Of a stretch of DNA of 64,000 nucleotides, positions 45,614 through 54,538 are shown piece by piece. Each line of letters opens with the position of its first letter. Positions within the stretch are counted from its first letter, which is position 1. The notes beneath the pieces were generated by a model. It was not told the DNA's origin. It searched no databases and was given only the letters and a program-made list of their open reading frames with translations. Origin of the DNA: Sinorhizobium sp. RAC02 (lineage in GTDB: Bacteria; Pseudomonadota; Alphaproteobacteria; Rhizobiales; Rhizobiaceae). The position numbers were made by a program, and so were the translations under genes. Where the stretch lies: positions 124,001 through 188,000 of the forward strand of contig NZ_CP016450.1 of NCBI RefSeq assembly GCF_001713395.1, read 5' to 3'.

Positions 45614-46171
45614 ATGATGGAGCAGGGGCAGACTACTTTTAAACGCGAACTCCTTGCGGTTCTCCCGAGCCTGCGAGCCTTTGCGATTTCCTTGACCGGT
45701 CGGCATGACCAGGCAGACGATCTTGTGCAGGACACGATCATGAAGGCCTGGGCAAAGCAGGAGCAGTTCGAAATGGGCACGAACATGAAAGCCTGGCTTT
45801 TCACGATCCTGCGCAACGAACTTTACAGCAAGATGCGCAAGCGTGGCCGCGAGGTGCAGGACAGCGACGGTATCTTCACGGAAAACCTAGCGCAGCACCC
45901 GTCGCAATATGGTTCGCTCGACATGCAGGACTTCAAGAAAGCCCTGGAAAAGCTGCCGGAAGAACAGCGCGAAGCGATCATTCTCGTCGGTGCGTCCGGT
46001 TTCTCCTATGAGGAAGCGGCCGAGATCTGCGGCTGCGCGCTCGGCACGATCAAGAGCCGCGTCAACCGCGCTCGCCAGCGCCTGCAGGAACTTTTGCAGG
46101 TGAGCGGCGAAAGCGACTACGGTCCCGACGCGATTTCCGCGCCGATTACCTCGCGCGCTTTCGCATCGTGA
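45614..46171 (+). CDS. ecfG: ECF sigma factor EcfG (general stress response sigma)
   Basis: 185 aa ECF sigma (EcfG group). Region 2: LTGRHDQADDLVQDTIMKAW, then NMKAWLFTILRNELY; region 4: LPEEQREAIILVGASGFSYEEAAEICGCALGTIKSRVNRAR in short pieces. ATG at 45614; a second ATG follows. nepR lies 4 bp upstream and both are translated together. The GC-rich hairpin CGCCCGCC / GGCGGGCG follows 12 bp after the stop. Confidence 0.95.
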   Translation: MMEQGQTTFKRELLAVLPSLRAFAISLTGRHDQADDLVQDTIMKAWAKQEQFEMGTNMKAWLFTILRNELYSKMRKRGREVQDSDGIFTENLAQHPSQYGSLDMQDFKKALEKLPEEQREAIILVGASGFSYEEAAEICGCALGTIKSRVNRARQRLQELLQVSGESDYGPDAISAPITSRAFAS

Positions 46172-46183
46172 TGCCAACCATGT

Positions 46184-46205
46184 CGCCCGCCTTTTCAGGC
46201 GGGCG
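46184..46205 (+). terminator. Hairpin after ecfG
   Basis: Perfect 8-bp stem CGCCCGCC / GGCGGGCG, loop TTTTCA, no clean T-run. Likely reduces read-through into the kinase gene. Confidence 0.6.
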
Positions 46206-46293
46206 ATGGACATTTTGAGGGGATTGGTGCGAATAGGCGTCTGCCGGTGTCAGCCGGCGTGAAAACGGACGCGGAATCGCATACCAGAGGCGC

Positions 46294-47799
46294 ATGAAAG
46301 ACAACGTCCAGCCATTGTCGTCCAATCTTATCGCGGTTCTGGGAGCGCCGGCTCGTTTGACGGCGATCGAGACCGCGATACCGGTCTTTCTTGGCCCCGA
46401 TCCCGATTTCGACGACATAGCCGGTTTGGCGGCAGGCCTGTTCGGTGCGCCGATTTCCCTCGTCACGCTGCTGGGACGCACGGACCAGTGGTTTCTCGCC
46501 CGCCAAGGCACGCCGGAGATCCGGGCGCCGTCGGAGGACTCTTTCTGCGCCCGCATGATTGTCGAGAACGGCAACGAGCCGCTCGTCATATTCGACGCCC
46601 GCAAGGACCCCCGTTTTGCCGGATTGCCGAGCGTCGTCGGCGCGCCGCACCTGCGCTTCTATGCCGGGGTGCCGGTCGTCGTCGATGGCCAGCCGATCGG
46701 CACCGTCTGCGTCTTCGATGTCAAAGCCCATACGCGCGTCGCTCCCGAGCTTCCGGTGCGGTTGAAACAGCTTGCCTCGCTTGCGGCCTCGCTGATCAAG
46801 CTGAAGGAGGAGGCCAGGCGGCGGGCGATGACAGCGGAAATGCTGTCGCGTGACGAGAAGCGCCATTCTCTCGCGCTCGATGCGGCACAGGTGGCGAGCT
46901 GGCTGTGGGATCTCTCGACCGGGATGGTTTCCGGCAACGAGACCTTCTACCAAATGCTTGGCGTCAAGCCTGCCAAGCCTATGAGTGCACGCAAATTCTT
47001 TATGGCGGTGCACCCGGCGGACCGCAAGAACACCATCGGCCAGCTGCGCAATGCGCTTGCCACCGGCAATGAATATGACGGGCTCTTCCGGTCGGCGAAA
47101 TCGGGCCGCTGGCTGCTGGGCCGCGGCCGGGTGCATGAAAAAGATGCGGACGGGCGTCCCATCACCTTTCTCGGCATCAATATCGACGTTACCGAAGGGC
47201 AGCTTGCCTCCGAGCGCACACGCCTTCTGCTGCGCGAGCTGAACCATCGGGTCAAGAACACGTTGGCCATGCTGCAATCGCTGGCGCGCCAGACCCTGCG
47301 CCAGACGAGCGATCCCGTTGAATTCATGGATGCTTTTGCCGGGCGCCTGCAATCGCTCTCCGAGGCGCACGGCCTGCTCAGCGATCACGAATGGGGCGGC
47401 ATTCACCTGAAGATGCTGCTGCAGAAGCAGATCACGCCCTATGCACTCGACTATGAAAGCCAGGTCGAAATCCACAAGGACGAGGTGGAACTGGGACCGG
47501 ACCAGGCTGTCGGGCTCGGCCTCGTGCTGCACGAGCTTGCCACCAATGCCCGTAAGTATGGCGCGCTGTCGGTCGCCTCGGGCAAGGTGGTCATTACGGC
47601 GCGGGTGGTGCACGAGGATGACCAGCGTGTGCTCAACATGACCTGGCACGAGGTCGGCGGGCCGCCGGTCGATCCCGCCCGTCGGCGGGGTTTCGGATCG
47701 ATCCTGATCGAACGCAGCCTCGACAAGATTCTCGGCAGCAGCGTGCATGTCGAGTATCTGCCGAAGGGCGTGACCGCGGTCGTGCGCATGCCGCTCTGA
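46294..47799 (+). CDS. HWE-family sensor histidine kinase (GAF-PAS), candidate PhyR kinase
   Basis: 501 aa, no transmembrane segments. A GAF domain (residues ~25-165), a PAS domain with the PAC end (FLGINIDVTEGQ near 295) and an HWE kinase core: ELNHRVKNTLAML with the phospho-His, LGLVLHELATNARKYGAL and a late W-x-E (MTWHEVGG) and GFGSILIERSL. ATG at 46294 with AGAGG upstream. It lies downstream of ecfG and is the obvious candidate to phosphorylate PhyR, as PhyK does, though it lacks PhyK's periplasmic sensor. Confidence 0.88.
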   Translation: MKDNVQPLSSNLIAVLGAPARLTAIETAIPVFLGPDPDFDDIAGLAAGLFGAPISLVTLLGRTDQWFLARQGTPEIRAPSEDSFCARMIVENGNEPLVIFDARKDPRFAGLPSVVGAPHLRFYAGVPVVVDGQPIGTVCVFDVKAHTRVAPELPVRLKQLASLAASLIKLKEEARRRAMTAEMLSRDEKRHSLALDAAQVASWLWDLSTGMVSGNETFYQMLGVKPAKPMSARKFFMAVHPADRKNTIGQLRNALATGNEYDGLFRSAKSGRWLLGRGRVHEKDADGRPITFLGINIDVTEGQLASERTRLLLRELNHRVKNTLAMLQSLARQTLRQTSDPVEFMDAFAGRLQSLSEAHGLLSDHEWGGIHLKMLLQKQITPYALDYESQVEIHKDEVELGPDQAVGLGLVLHELATNARKYGALSVASGKVVITARVVHEDDQRVLNMTWHEVGGPPVDPARRRGFGSILIERSLDKILGSSVHVEYLPKGVTAVVRMPL

Positions 47800-47829
47800 G
47801 CGGCACACACAGTCTCTGAAAATCTGGGA

Positions 47830-48258
47830 TCAGTCGTCGCGGCGGGATTTTGGCGCGAGCAGAAAGCCGAGGGCGAGGGCGACAGCCGTTGCCGCGAACG
47901 GCTTCTTTACGGCGACTGTCGCTGCCGCAGCCATCAGGTCGCGACGCACGGCAAGCTGCTGGCGGCGGATGCGGCGCAGTTCCCGCTCCCGTCTGTTGCG
48001 GGCGGCGACGACGGCAAGCACGATGAGGGCAAGCAGCAGGAAACCGCCGGCAAGGCCGAAAAGGGCAGGCACGGTGCCGTAGTGTTCCGACAGCAGGATC
48101 GCCGTGGCGGCGAGGCCGAACACATAGGCGGTGATCAGCAGCAGGCCGATGGCAAGGCCGGCAATCGCGTTACGCTTGGCGATGTCCATCGTCTCGTCCA
48201 CCCGGTCGGTGACGCGGGTGACGAGGTTCTGGATGAGAATGGCCCCCAGTGAAAGCAT
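47830..48258 (-). CDS. Holin-like small membrane protein
   Basis: 142 aa with two strong hydrophobic segments in the middle (AGLAIGLLLITAYVFGLAATAILL and LFGLAGGFLLLALIVLAVVAA) and a third short one near the C-terminus, with a basic segment RRERELRRIRRQQ between. The pattern resembles phage-holin/Holin-X-like stress membrane proteins. ATG at 48258 chosen over an upstream TTG. It lies downstream of the DUF883 gene on the same strand, with a terminator between. Confidence 0.7.
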   Translation of the reverse strand: MLSLGAILIQNLVTRVTDRVDETMDIAKRNAIAGLAIGLLLITAYVFGLAATAILLSEHYGTVPALFGLAGGFLLLALIVLAVVAARNRRERELRRIRRQQLAVRRDLMAAAATVAVKKPFAATAVALALGFLLAPKSRRDD

Positions 48259-48283
48259 GCCGTATGAACTCCGCAAAAAAGGA

Positions 48284-48308
48284 ACGCCACGGGGCGTACC
48301 CGTGGCGT
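48284..48308 (-). terminator. Terminator between DUF883 and holin-like genes
   Basis: Minus-strand stem ACGCCACGGG / CCCGTGGCGT (10 bp, loop 5 nt), followed by TTCCTTTTTT. It should end most transcripts of the DUF883 gene before the holin-like gene. Confidence 0.8.
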
Positions 48309-48321
48309 ATCGGGAAAGGCG

Positions 48322-48720
48322 TTAGCGTCGCAGCAGGGCTGCGATGACAAAGCCGGCGGCGGCGGCGATGCCGAGCGTGGTCAGTGGATGATCGTGCACG
48401 GCCTTGCGGGCACGGCGGCCGGAATCGCGATAACGCTCCTGGAAGTCGGCCAGGATATCCTCGCCGGCGGCGATCATGTCGCGGATGTCGGTTTCGGCGC
48501 GATCCTTGATGTCGTGCGCGGCATCGCTCGCCTGTGCCTTTACCGCGCGGGCCTTCTTGCGAATGCCGCTTGCGCCGTTTGACGCGTCGCTGGCGAGCAG
48601 GCGGGTGAGGGAGGCGATCTCTTCGCGCAATTCCGCAATCTGCTCTTCGACGGCTTGCGCCTCGTCATGAAGTCCGTTGCGGATGCTCTTGCTGCGGGAT
48701 GAAAACAGTCCGTTGGCCAT
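48322..48720 (-). CDS. DUF883 (YqjD/ElaB-like) stress membrane protein
   Basis: 132 aa: a long amphipathic helical N-terminal part with a coiled-coil flavour (EEQIAELREEIASLTRLLAS), a KARAVKAQASDAAHDIKDRAE region, and one C-terminal transmembrane segment (LTTLGIAAAAGFVIAALL) ending RR. E. coli YqjD-type proteins are induced in stationary phase and bind ribosomes. Here it has a perfect EcfG promoter 87 bp upstream, so it is a likely stress-regulon member. Confidence 0.87.
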   Translation of the reverse strand: MANGLFSSRSKSIRNGLHDEAQAVEEQIAELREEIASLTRLLASDASNGASGIRKKARAVKAQASDAAHDIKDRAETDIRDMIAAGEDILADFQERYRDSGRRARKAVHDHPLTTLGIAAAAGFVIAALLRR

Positions 48721-48806
48721 GCCGTTTCTCCTTTTGCGGTCGCCAGCGCCATGCGCGGGCTAACAGCGCTCCACCCCCTTGGCGGAACGGTCTTGTCGGG
48801 GCGGAA

Positions 48807-48831
48807 AACGCGGAGAACGGAAAAAGGTTCC
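48807..48831 (-). promoter_or_regulatory. EcfG-type promoter of the DUF883 gene
   Basis: Perfect GGAAC-N16-CGTT on the minus strand, 87 bp upstream of the DUF883 start. Confidence 0.8.
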
Positions 48832-48847
48832 GTAAGATGCTGGAAAA

Positions 48848-49636
48848 TCAGGCCGAAGCGGTGTGTGGCAGGACGAAAGGGACGCCACTTGCCGGGACAC
48901 CGTTGATGCGCATGCGGCAGCCGAAGACAGCCTCCATGGCATCATCGGTCATGACGTCAGCCGGCGCGCCGGAACGCTCGATGCGGCCGCTCTTCATCAT
49001 CACCATATGGTCGGCGAACATGGCGGTAAGGTTGAGATCGTGCATGACCGCGATCACGCCGCCGCCACCTTCGCAATAGCGCCGGGCAAGTTGCATGATC
49101 GTCAGCTGGTGGCGGATGTCGAGGGCGGAGACCGGCTCGTCGAGCATCAGGAAGCAGGGTTCGCCATCGAGCACCGGCTCCCAGATCTGCGAGAGCACGC
49201 GGGCCAGCTGCACGCGCTGCTGCTCGCCGCCGGAAAGCTCCTGGTAGAAACGGCCGGCGAAACCCGAGAGGTCGACGGCGGCCAAAGCGTCCGAGGTGAT
49301 CGCCTCGATGCGCTCGGCGTGCCGGTTCGGCCCCAGGGTGAGGCCGAGGCGGACGATTTCGCGCACGGTGAAGGGAAAGGCGATGGTGGCCGCCTGCGGC
49401 AGCACCGCACGCTTCACGGCAAGCTGCCAGGGTTCGAGGACACCAAGCGCGTGGCCGTTGATGGTGATCTCGCCCTTGCTCGGCAGTTCCCCGGCAATGG
49501 CCTTCATCGTCGTCGTCTTGCCCGAGCCGTTCGGGCCGACGATGGCGGTCAGCTCACCGGCTTTCGCTTCCAGCGACACGCCGTGTACGATGATCTTGCC
49601 GGAGAGGCTGACCGTAAGATTTTTTGCGGTGATCAT
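48848..49636 (-). CDS. hmuV: Haem ABC transporter ATPase HmuV
   Basis: 262 aa. Walker A GPNGSGKTT, signature LSGGEQQRVQLARVL, Walker B CFLMLDEPVSALD, followed by a C-terminal end with MRINGVPASGVPFVL. It energises haem import across the inner membrane with HmuU. ATG at 49636, six bases after the hmuU stop. Confidence 0.95.
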   Translation of the reverse strand: MITAKNLTVSLSGKIIVHGVSLEAKAGELTAIVGPNGSGKTTTMKAIAGELPSKGEITINGHALGVLEPWQLAVKRAVLPQAATIAFPFTVREIVRLGLTLGPNRHAERIEAITSDALAAVDLSGFAGRFYQELSGGEQQRVQLARVLSQIWEPVLDGEPCFLMLDEPVSALDIRHQLTIMQLARRYCEGGGGVIAVMHDLNLTAMFADHMVMMKSGRIERSGAPADVMTDDAMEAVFGCRMRINGVPASGVPFVLPHTASA

Positions 49637-49642
49637 GGTCTC

Positions 49643-50764
49643 TTACCAGCCGTTGCGCGTGCGGTCCCGCAGCAGCACCCAGAGGAAGAACGGGGCGCCG
49701 GCTAATGCGGTGATGATGCCGATCGGCAATTCGGCAGGCGCGACGATGGTGCGGGCCAGCATGTCGGCGCCGAGCATCAGCACGCCGCCAAACAGGGCAG
49801 AGGCCGGCAGCAGGTAGCGATGATCCGGGCCGATGACGATGCGCAGCAGATGCGGCACGACAATGCCGACGAAGCCGATGCCACCGCTGACCGCGACCGA
49901 AGCGCCGACGGCGCCGGCTACCGAAACGATGGCAATGTATTTCAGCCGTTGCACCTTGACGCCCATGTGGAAGGCCGCCGCCTCGCCGAGCGTGATGGCA
50001 TTGAGGCCACGCGACAGGAACGGCACGACGACGAGCGCCAGGAGGATGATCGGGCCGGCGGCGAAAAGCTTTGCCCAGGTCATGCCGGACAGCGAACCGA
50101 GGCTCCAGAAGGTGATGTCGCGCAGCTGCTTGTCATCCGCCATGTAGATGAGGATGCCGGTGATGGCGGCGGCGAGCGCGGAAATCGCGATGCCTGCCAA
50201 GAGCATCGTGGCGACGGAGGTCTGCCCGTCGCGTGTGGCGATGCGGTAGAGGAGCAGCGTTGTGAGAAGGCCACCGGCGAAAGCGGCGATCGGCAGGGCG
50301 AAGGCGCCGAGCGCCATCATCAGCGCCGGCGGCAGGCTGGCGCCGAGCACGATCATCAGCACCGCGCCGAGGGCCGAACCGGAGGAAATGCCGACGAGGG
50401 CAGGGTCGGCAAGCGGGTTTCGGAAGAGACCCTGCATGACTGCGCCCGACATGGCGAGCCCGGCGCCGATCAGGAAGCCGAGCAGCGCGCGGGGCATGCG
50501 GATGTCGAAGACGATGATACGGTCGCGCATGGAGAGCGCGGTGTCATCCGCGCCGGTAAAAAGGGCGCCGATGACATTGAGCGCCGACGCATCCGATGCG
50601 CCTGTCGTGATCGACACGGCGAGTGCGGCGAGCGAAACCAGCGCAAGGGCAGCAAGCGTCAGCCGCGCAACGGCGGTCCGGTCGCCGGCCGGCCGGGACT
50701 GGGCGGAGCGCATCAGGGAAAAACCGCGTGCGCTGTCGCCGCGCACGGCATCATTGAGAGACAT
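49643..50764 (-). CDS. hmuU: Haem ABC transporter permease HmuU
   Basis: 373 aa FecCD-type permease with about ten helices. Conserved blocks are RLPRALLG-type RMPRALLGFLIGAGLAMSGAVMQG and FRNPLADPALVGISSGSALGA, then GGIGFVGIVVPHLLR. ATG at 50764 overlaps the hmuT 3' end by 14 bp. The N-terminal ~30 residues are polar. Confidence 0.95.
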   Translation of the reverse strand: MSLNDAVRGDSARGFSLMRSAQSRPAGDRTAVARLTLAALALVSLAALAVSITTGASDASALNVIGALFTGADDTALSMRDRIIVFDIRMPRALLGFLIGAGLAMSGAVMQGLFRNPLADPALVGISSGSALGAVLMIVLGASLPPALMMALGAFALPIAAFAGGLLTTLLLYRIATRDGQTSVATMLLAGIAISALAAAITGILIYMADDKQLRDITFWSLGSLSGMTWAKLFAAGPIILLALVVVPFLSRGLNAITLGEAAAFHMGVKVQRLKYIAIVSVAGAVGASVAVSGGIGFVGIVVPHLLRIVIGPDHRYLLPASALFGGVLMLGADMLARTIVAPAELPIGIITALAGAPFFLWVLLRDRTRNGW

Positions 50765-51692
50765 TGCCGTAGAGTTCTTTGTTGAGATCGCGGATGGCCG
50801 AGGCGGTGCGCGGGCCGAAGCCGAGCAGGTGCAGGCTGTTCATGCGCAGGACCGCCTTGGCCTCGCCCGCCGGCGTCACGGAGAGAGCGGGATGGGCGAG
50901 GATTTCCTCGTCGCTGCTGCCATGGCCGGGACGGGTCATGACCATGATGACATCGGGCTTGGCCTTGATGATGGCCTCGTCGGTGACCGGCTTGTAACCC
51001 TCGAAGGAACCTTCCATCGCGTTGACCGCGCCGGAAAGGCCGATAATGCCGTCAGCAGCGGTATGGCCGCCCGCAGCCATGATCTTGCCGTTCTGGAAAC
51101 TGAGGATGAAGAGCACGCGCTTGCGCTCGTTTTCCGGCCGCTTGGCGGCGTCGGCAATGGCGGCGTCGAGATCGGCCGCGACCTCCGCTTCCAGCGCCTT
51201 CGCCTTGTCCGGCACGCCGAGGAACTGGCCGACGACGTCGATCTTCTTGAGGATCGCCGCGCGGTCATAGCCTTCCGGTACGGTCGCGAAGGGAATGCCG
51301 GCGCTCTTCAGCACGGCCAGCGCATCCGGCGGGCCGCTGCCTTCGACGGCGAGGATGGCGGTCGGGTTAACGGCGATGACGCCTTCCGGCGAAAGCTGGC
51401 GCATGTAGCCGACATCCGGCAGTTTCACCGCCTCTTCCGGGAAGGTGCTGGTGGAATCACGCGCGACCAGCCGTCCGCCTTCGCCGAGCGCATAGACGAT
51501 TTCCGTTACGGCGCCACCGATGGCGACCAGCTTCGAACTGTCGACCTGCTGCATTTCCTGGGCGACCGCCTTGCGGATGAAGCCGTTGGCGCCGGGTGTG
51601 GCCAGCGGCAGAAGCAGCGGAGCCGAAAGGGCGAAGACGGTGAGAGCCACTTCCCACGGGCGGGCGCGGCGGAAATCGAAGCTCTTGCTCAT
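50751..51692 (-). CDS. hmuT: Haem ABC transporter substrate-binding protein HmuT
   Basis: 313 aa periplasmic haem-binding protein. A hydrophobic signal (FALSAPLLLPLATPGANG) follows a polar stretch; the mature part has SKLVAIGGAVTEIVYALGEGGRLVARD and DVGYMRQLSPEGV, the HmuT pattern with Tyr near the haem site. ATG at 51692 chosen; the longer upstream frame is not homologous. Overlaps hmuU. Confidence 0.92.
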   Translation of the reverse strand: MSKSFDFRRARPWEVALTVFALSAPLLLPLATPGANGFIRKAVAQEMQQVDSSKLVAIGGAVTEIVYALGEGGRLVARDSTSTFPEEAVKLPDVGYMRQLSPEGVIAVNPTAILAVEGSGPPDALAVLKSAGIPFATVPEGYDRAAILKKIDVVGQFLGVPDKAKALEAEVAADLDAAIADAAKRPENERKRVLFILSFQNGKIMAAGGHTAADGIIGLSGAVNAMEGSFEGYKPVTDEAIIKAKPDVIMVMTRPGHGSSDEEILAHPALSVTPAGEAKAVLRMNSLHLLGFGPRTASAIRDLNKELYGNVSQ

Positions 51693-51802
51693 GGTCGTAT
51701 CCTTCGCGGCTAGCACGAGCATTTCCGGGCAAAACCGGGCCGCGGAAATGCTCTGTCTCTTGTTTGCATGCAATTCCGGACGCTGCCGGACTTGCTCCTG
51801 CC

Positions 51803-52849
51803 TCAGGCGGCGACGCTGTCGGGGCGCGGCAGGCCGTCGAGGATTTCGCGCCAGTCGGTGCGCTCCGTCATGCCTTCCTTCCGCTTGCCGAAGAACTGGA
51901 TGATCATCTCGCCGCTCGCATCATAAGCTTCGAGCGAGGTGACGTGGCCATCGACAGTCGGCTTGCGGACCACCCAACATTCGGCGATGTGGTCCATGCG
52001 CAGGTGCATGTGGAAGGTCGGATCCATGACGTTGAGCCACGGGCCCATCGGTTGGATGTTCTTCACCGGGCCGGTGTGGATCTGGATGGTGCCGTGGTTG
52101 CCGACGAAGCACATGATGTCGGCGTCGCGTTCGGCGGCAGCCCGCATCAGGTCGCCGACGGCGTCGGCGCGCACCTCATGGGCGAAATCTTCGCCGACGC
52201 TGCGGACTGCGTCCTGACGGCCGATCTTCAGCTTCCTCAGCATGCCGAAGAACTGGTGGGTGTCGGTCATGGAGGCCCAGTTTTCGCGCAGGGCTGCGAC
52301 ATCCACCGGACCGGTGTCGTCGATCTTTTCGGAAACCACTTCGACAAAATCCTGCGACTGGTCTTCCAGGCGGAAGTCGGCGACGATGGCCTCGTAGGCT
52401 TCGAGATTGGAGGCGGGGCGCAGGTGCACCTTGTGCACGGCCATGCCGGCCTTGTCGAAGAACTGCAGGCTGCGGCGCACCTGATCACCGTCCGTCTTCG
52501 TCACGGCAAAGCCGTGCGCCCAGGTGCCCGGGAAAATGCGCAGGTCGATGTTCTCGCCGAGCACGATCGAGGCATGTTTGCCAGGGGTGATCTTCTCGAA
52601 GACGCCGATCTTCTCATGCACAACGCTCTCGTTGCGGGTCAGCGCCATGACCTCGCCGAGCGCCTCCGAACGCTCGAGGAAGCGGTTGGCGCTGCCGTCG
52701 ATGCGCACGGCCGTGAGGCCGACTTCCGCAGCAACGAGCGCGGCTTCCGAAATGCCGAGCTGGGCGGCGACGTCGCGCTCGCGCATCTTCGGGTTTTCAG
52801 CGCGGAAAGCGCGGATTTCGGCGGGGGTCGGTCGGGTCGTGTTGGTCAT
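51803..52849 (-). CDS. hmuS: Haem uptake/utilisation protein HmuS
   Basis: 348 aa cytoplasmic haem-binding protein of the HmuS/HemS family with two structural repeats. It traffics or degrades incoming haem. Characteristic pieces are NPKMRERDVAAQLGISEAAL, MALTRNESVVHEKIG, MCFVGNHGTIQIHTGPV, HLRMDHIAECWVVRKPT. ATG at 52849. First gene of the leftward hmuSTUV operon; a TGA-N9-TCA iron box lies upstream. Confidence 0.94.
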   Translation of the reverse strand: MTNTTRPTPAEIRAFRAENPKMRERDVAAQLGISEAALVAAEVGLTAVRIDGSANRFLERSEALGEVMALTRNESVVHEKIGVFEKITPGKHASIVLGENIDLRIFPGTWAHGFAVTKTDGDQVRRSLQFFDKAGMAVHKVHLRPASNLEAYEAIVADFRLEDQSQDFVEVVSEKIDDTGPVDVAALRENWASMTDTHQFFGMLRKLKIGRQDAVRSVGEDFAHEVRADAVGDLMRAAAERDADIMCFVGNHGTIQIHTGPVKNIQPMGPWLNVMDPTFHMHLRMDHIAECWVVRKPTVDGHVTSLEAYDASGEMIIQFFGKRKEGMTERTDWREILDGLPRPDSVAA

Positions 52850-52959
52850 GGGCGCGGCCTTGATCGAAATGCAGGATACCATCCTTCCCATGACCATCAC
52901 GTTCCAGTGAATTTCCTTGGCGGAACAGCGGTTTGACAGGAATTTGGCGGTTACTATCT

Positions 52960-52974
52960 TGACTTCCTTACTCA
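52960..52974. promoter_or_regulatory. RirA-type iron box (IRO) between hmuS and the tonB operon
   Basis: TGACTTCCTTACTCA = TGA-N9-TCA, the palindromic iron-responsive pattern bound by RirA in rhizobia. It lies in the divergent gap, able to control hmuSTUV and the tonB side. Expected effect is repression at high iron. Confidence 0.65.
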
Positions 52975-53094
52975 TATTTATCTATGCACGCAATACCGGT
53001 CCCCCAAAGTCATGTTAATTCTGGCTGCAACCGGCTAAAGTATCCCCGGCCGTCGCACTCGGCCGAATCGAACCGATATCGAACAGGCGGGCCA

Positions 53095-53526
53095 ATGACC
53101 GTACGCACCTTTCTTCTTTCAGCGATGCTTTCCGTTGCCGGCATCACGAGTGTCGCGGCCCAGGAGGCCGCAGCGCCAAAGGCGCTGGAAGTGGAACTGA
53201 ATGCGCTCGCCGGGTCGCAGAAGGGCTGCCTCTTCACCTTCCTCGCGGTCAACGGCTTTGCGCAGGATATCTCGAAGGTGTCCTTCGAATTCGTCATCTT
53301 CAACGACAAGGGCACGGTGGAACGCCTGGCCCTGCTTGATTTCCGCGAGCTGCCGGCCGGCAAGTCGAAAGTGCGCCAGTTCGATGTGCCGGGCGTCAAG
53401 TGCGAGACGGTGAAGAACCTGCTGATCAACGATGCGCCGGTCTGCGAGGGCGAAGGCCTGGAGAAGGGGCGCTGCATGGATGGCATCGTGACACGCACCA
53501 AGGCGGCGGCCGGCCTCGAAGGCTAA
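53095..53526 (+). CDS. Periplasmic protein of the tonB operon, unknown function
   Basis: 143 aa with a signal peptide (FLLSAMLSVAGITSVAAQ). The mature part has four Cys (GCLFTF, KCETV, PVCEGE, RCMDG), suggesting two disulfides. No family recognised with certainty. It is the first gene of the tonB operon, divergent from hmuS with an IRO box between, so probably linked to TonB-dependent haem uptake. ATG at 53095 after GCGGGCCA, because it places the signal peptide first. Confidence 0.75.
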   Translation: MTVRTFLLSAMLSVAGITSVAAQEAAAPKALEVELNALAGSQKGCLFTFLAVNGFAQDISKVSFEFVIFNDKGTVERLALLDFRELPAGKSKVRQFDVPGVKCETVKNLLINDAPVCEGEGLEKGRCMDGIVTRTKAAAGLEG

Positions 53527-53592
53527 GGGCGACGATGAGTTGCGCAGCACATGACGGGCTGCGCCGCATGAAACGGAATGACGGGTGATATC

Positions 53593-54486
53593 ATGTCTGG
53601 AAGCAAGTGGCTTTGGGTTGGCGGTGGCGTGTTTTCCCTGCTCGCACATGCAACCGCTGCGGCCATCCTGACCATGGCCCCTGCACCGGAGGAGGAGCAG
53701 GCCATGATCGCCGGCGGCGTCGTGGCCGAAGTGGCGATGCTGGGCAATGGCGCCTTCGATGCGATTGAATCCGGCAAGCCTGAAGACGCCGTCACGCCCG
53801 AAACGATCCAGCCGGACGTGGCCGAGACGACGCCGCAGCAGGTGGCGGAGATCCAGCCGACCGAAATTCAGCCTGAATTGACCGAGACGGTGCAGCCCAC
53901 CGATCCCGTCGTTTCCGAACCAATCGAAGAATTGATCGTTCCCTCGGCGGAGGTTGAGATTGCCGCGATCCCGATCCCGGAGATCAAGCCGGAAGTCGAG
54001 CCGGAGGAAATCAAGCCGGTTCCGGAAGTGAAGAAGGAAGAGCCGGTCAAGAAGGTCGAGCGCCATAAGCCAAAGGCGAAGCCGGTCAGGAAAGCCGGTG
54101 AAGAGGGCAAGGCCAAGCAGAACGCCAAGAAGGGCGAAATCGACGGGTCGGACGATGTCAAGATTGCCGCTGTTGGCGGCCAGAAGAAGGGCAACTCCTC
54201 CGTCGCCGGCGACAGTGCTGTCAGCAATTATCCAGGCAAGGTCCGCAACAAGATCAATCGTGCCAAGCGGCGTGTGGCGGGCGGCAAGCAGGGTAGCGTG
54301 GTTGTGAGTTTCGTTGTTAACGCAAGCGGTCAGGCGAGCGGCATACGCGTTGCGCGCAGCTCCGGCGAAGCGGCGGTGGACAAGGCCGCACTCGATTCGG
54401 TGCAGCGTGCGGCACCCTTCGCCAAGATTCCGGAGAATGCCGGCAAGTCGTCCTGGGCTTTCAACGTGCCAATCGTCTTCAAGTGA
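53593..54486 (+). CDS. tonB: TonB energy transducer
   Basis: 297 aa: an N-terminal membrane anchor (GGGVFSLLAHATAAAILTMA), a long Pro/Glu/Lys-rich periplasmic spacer (residues ~70-190, repeated EIQP, EIKPEVEP, KPKAKPVRK), and a C-terminal TonB domain (YPGKVRNKINRAKRRVAG, GSVVVSFVVNASGQASGIRVARSSG). ATG at 53593; ATG at 53578 is an alternative with an equally weak SD. Energises an outer-membrane haem receptor not encoded here; no ExoB/D-type exbB or exbD is next to it. Confidence 0.9.
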   Translation: MSGSKWLWVGGGVFSLLAHATAAAILTMAPAPEEEQAMIAGGVVAEVAMLGNGAFDAIESGKPEDAVTPETIQPDVAETTPQQVAEIQPTEIQPELTETVQPTDPVVSEPIEELIVPSAEVEIAAIPIPEIKPEVEPEEIKPVPEVKKEEPVKKVERHKPKAKPVRKAGEEGKAKQNAKKGEIDGSDDVKIAAVGGQKKGNSSVAGDSAVSNYPGKVRNKINRAKRRVAGGKQGSVVVSFVVNASGQASGIRVARSSGEAAVDKAALDSVQRAAPFAKIPENAGKSSWAFNVPIVFK

Positions 54487-54495
54487 GACGTGTAT

Positions 54496-54527
54496 TTCCG
54501 CCGCTCCGAGGCCGGCGGGAATTTTTT
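54496..54527 (+). terminator. Terminator after tonB
   Basis: Stem TTCCGCCG / CGGCGGGAA (one bulge), then TTTTTT, 10 bp after the tonB stop. Separates it from the DUF2325 operon. Confidence 0.85.
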
Positions 54528-54538
54528 GCGCGAAAATA

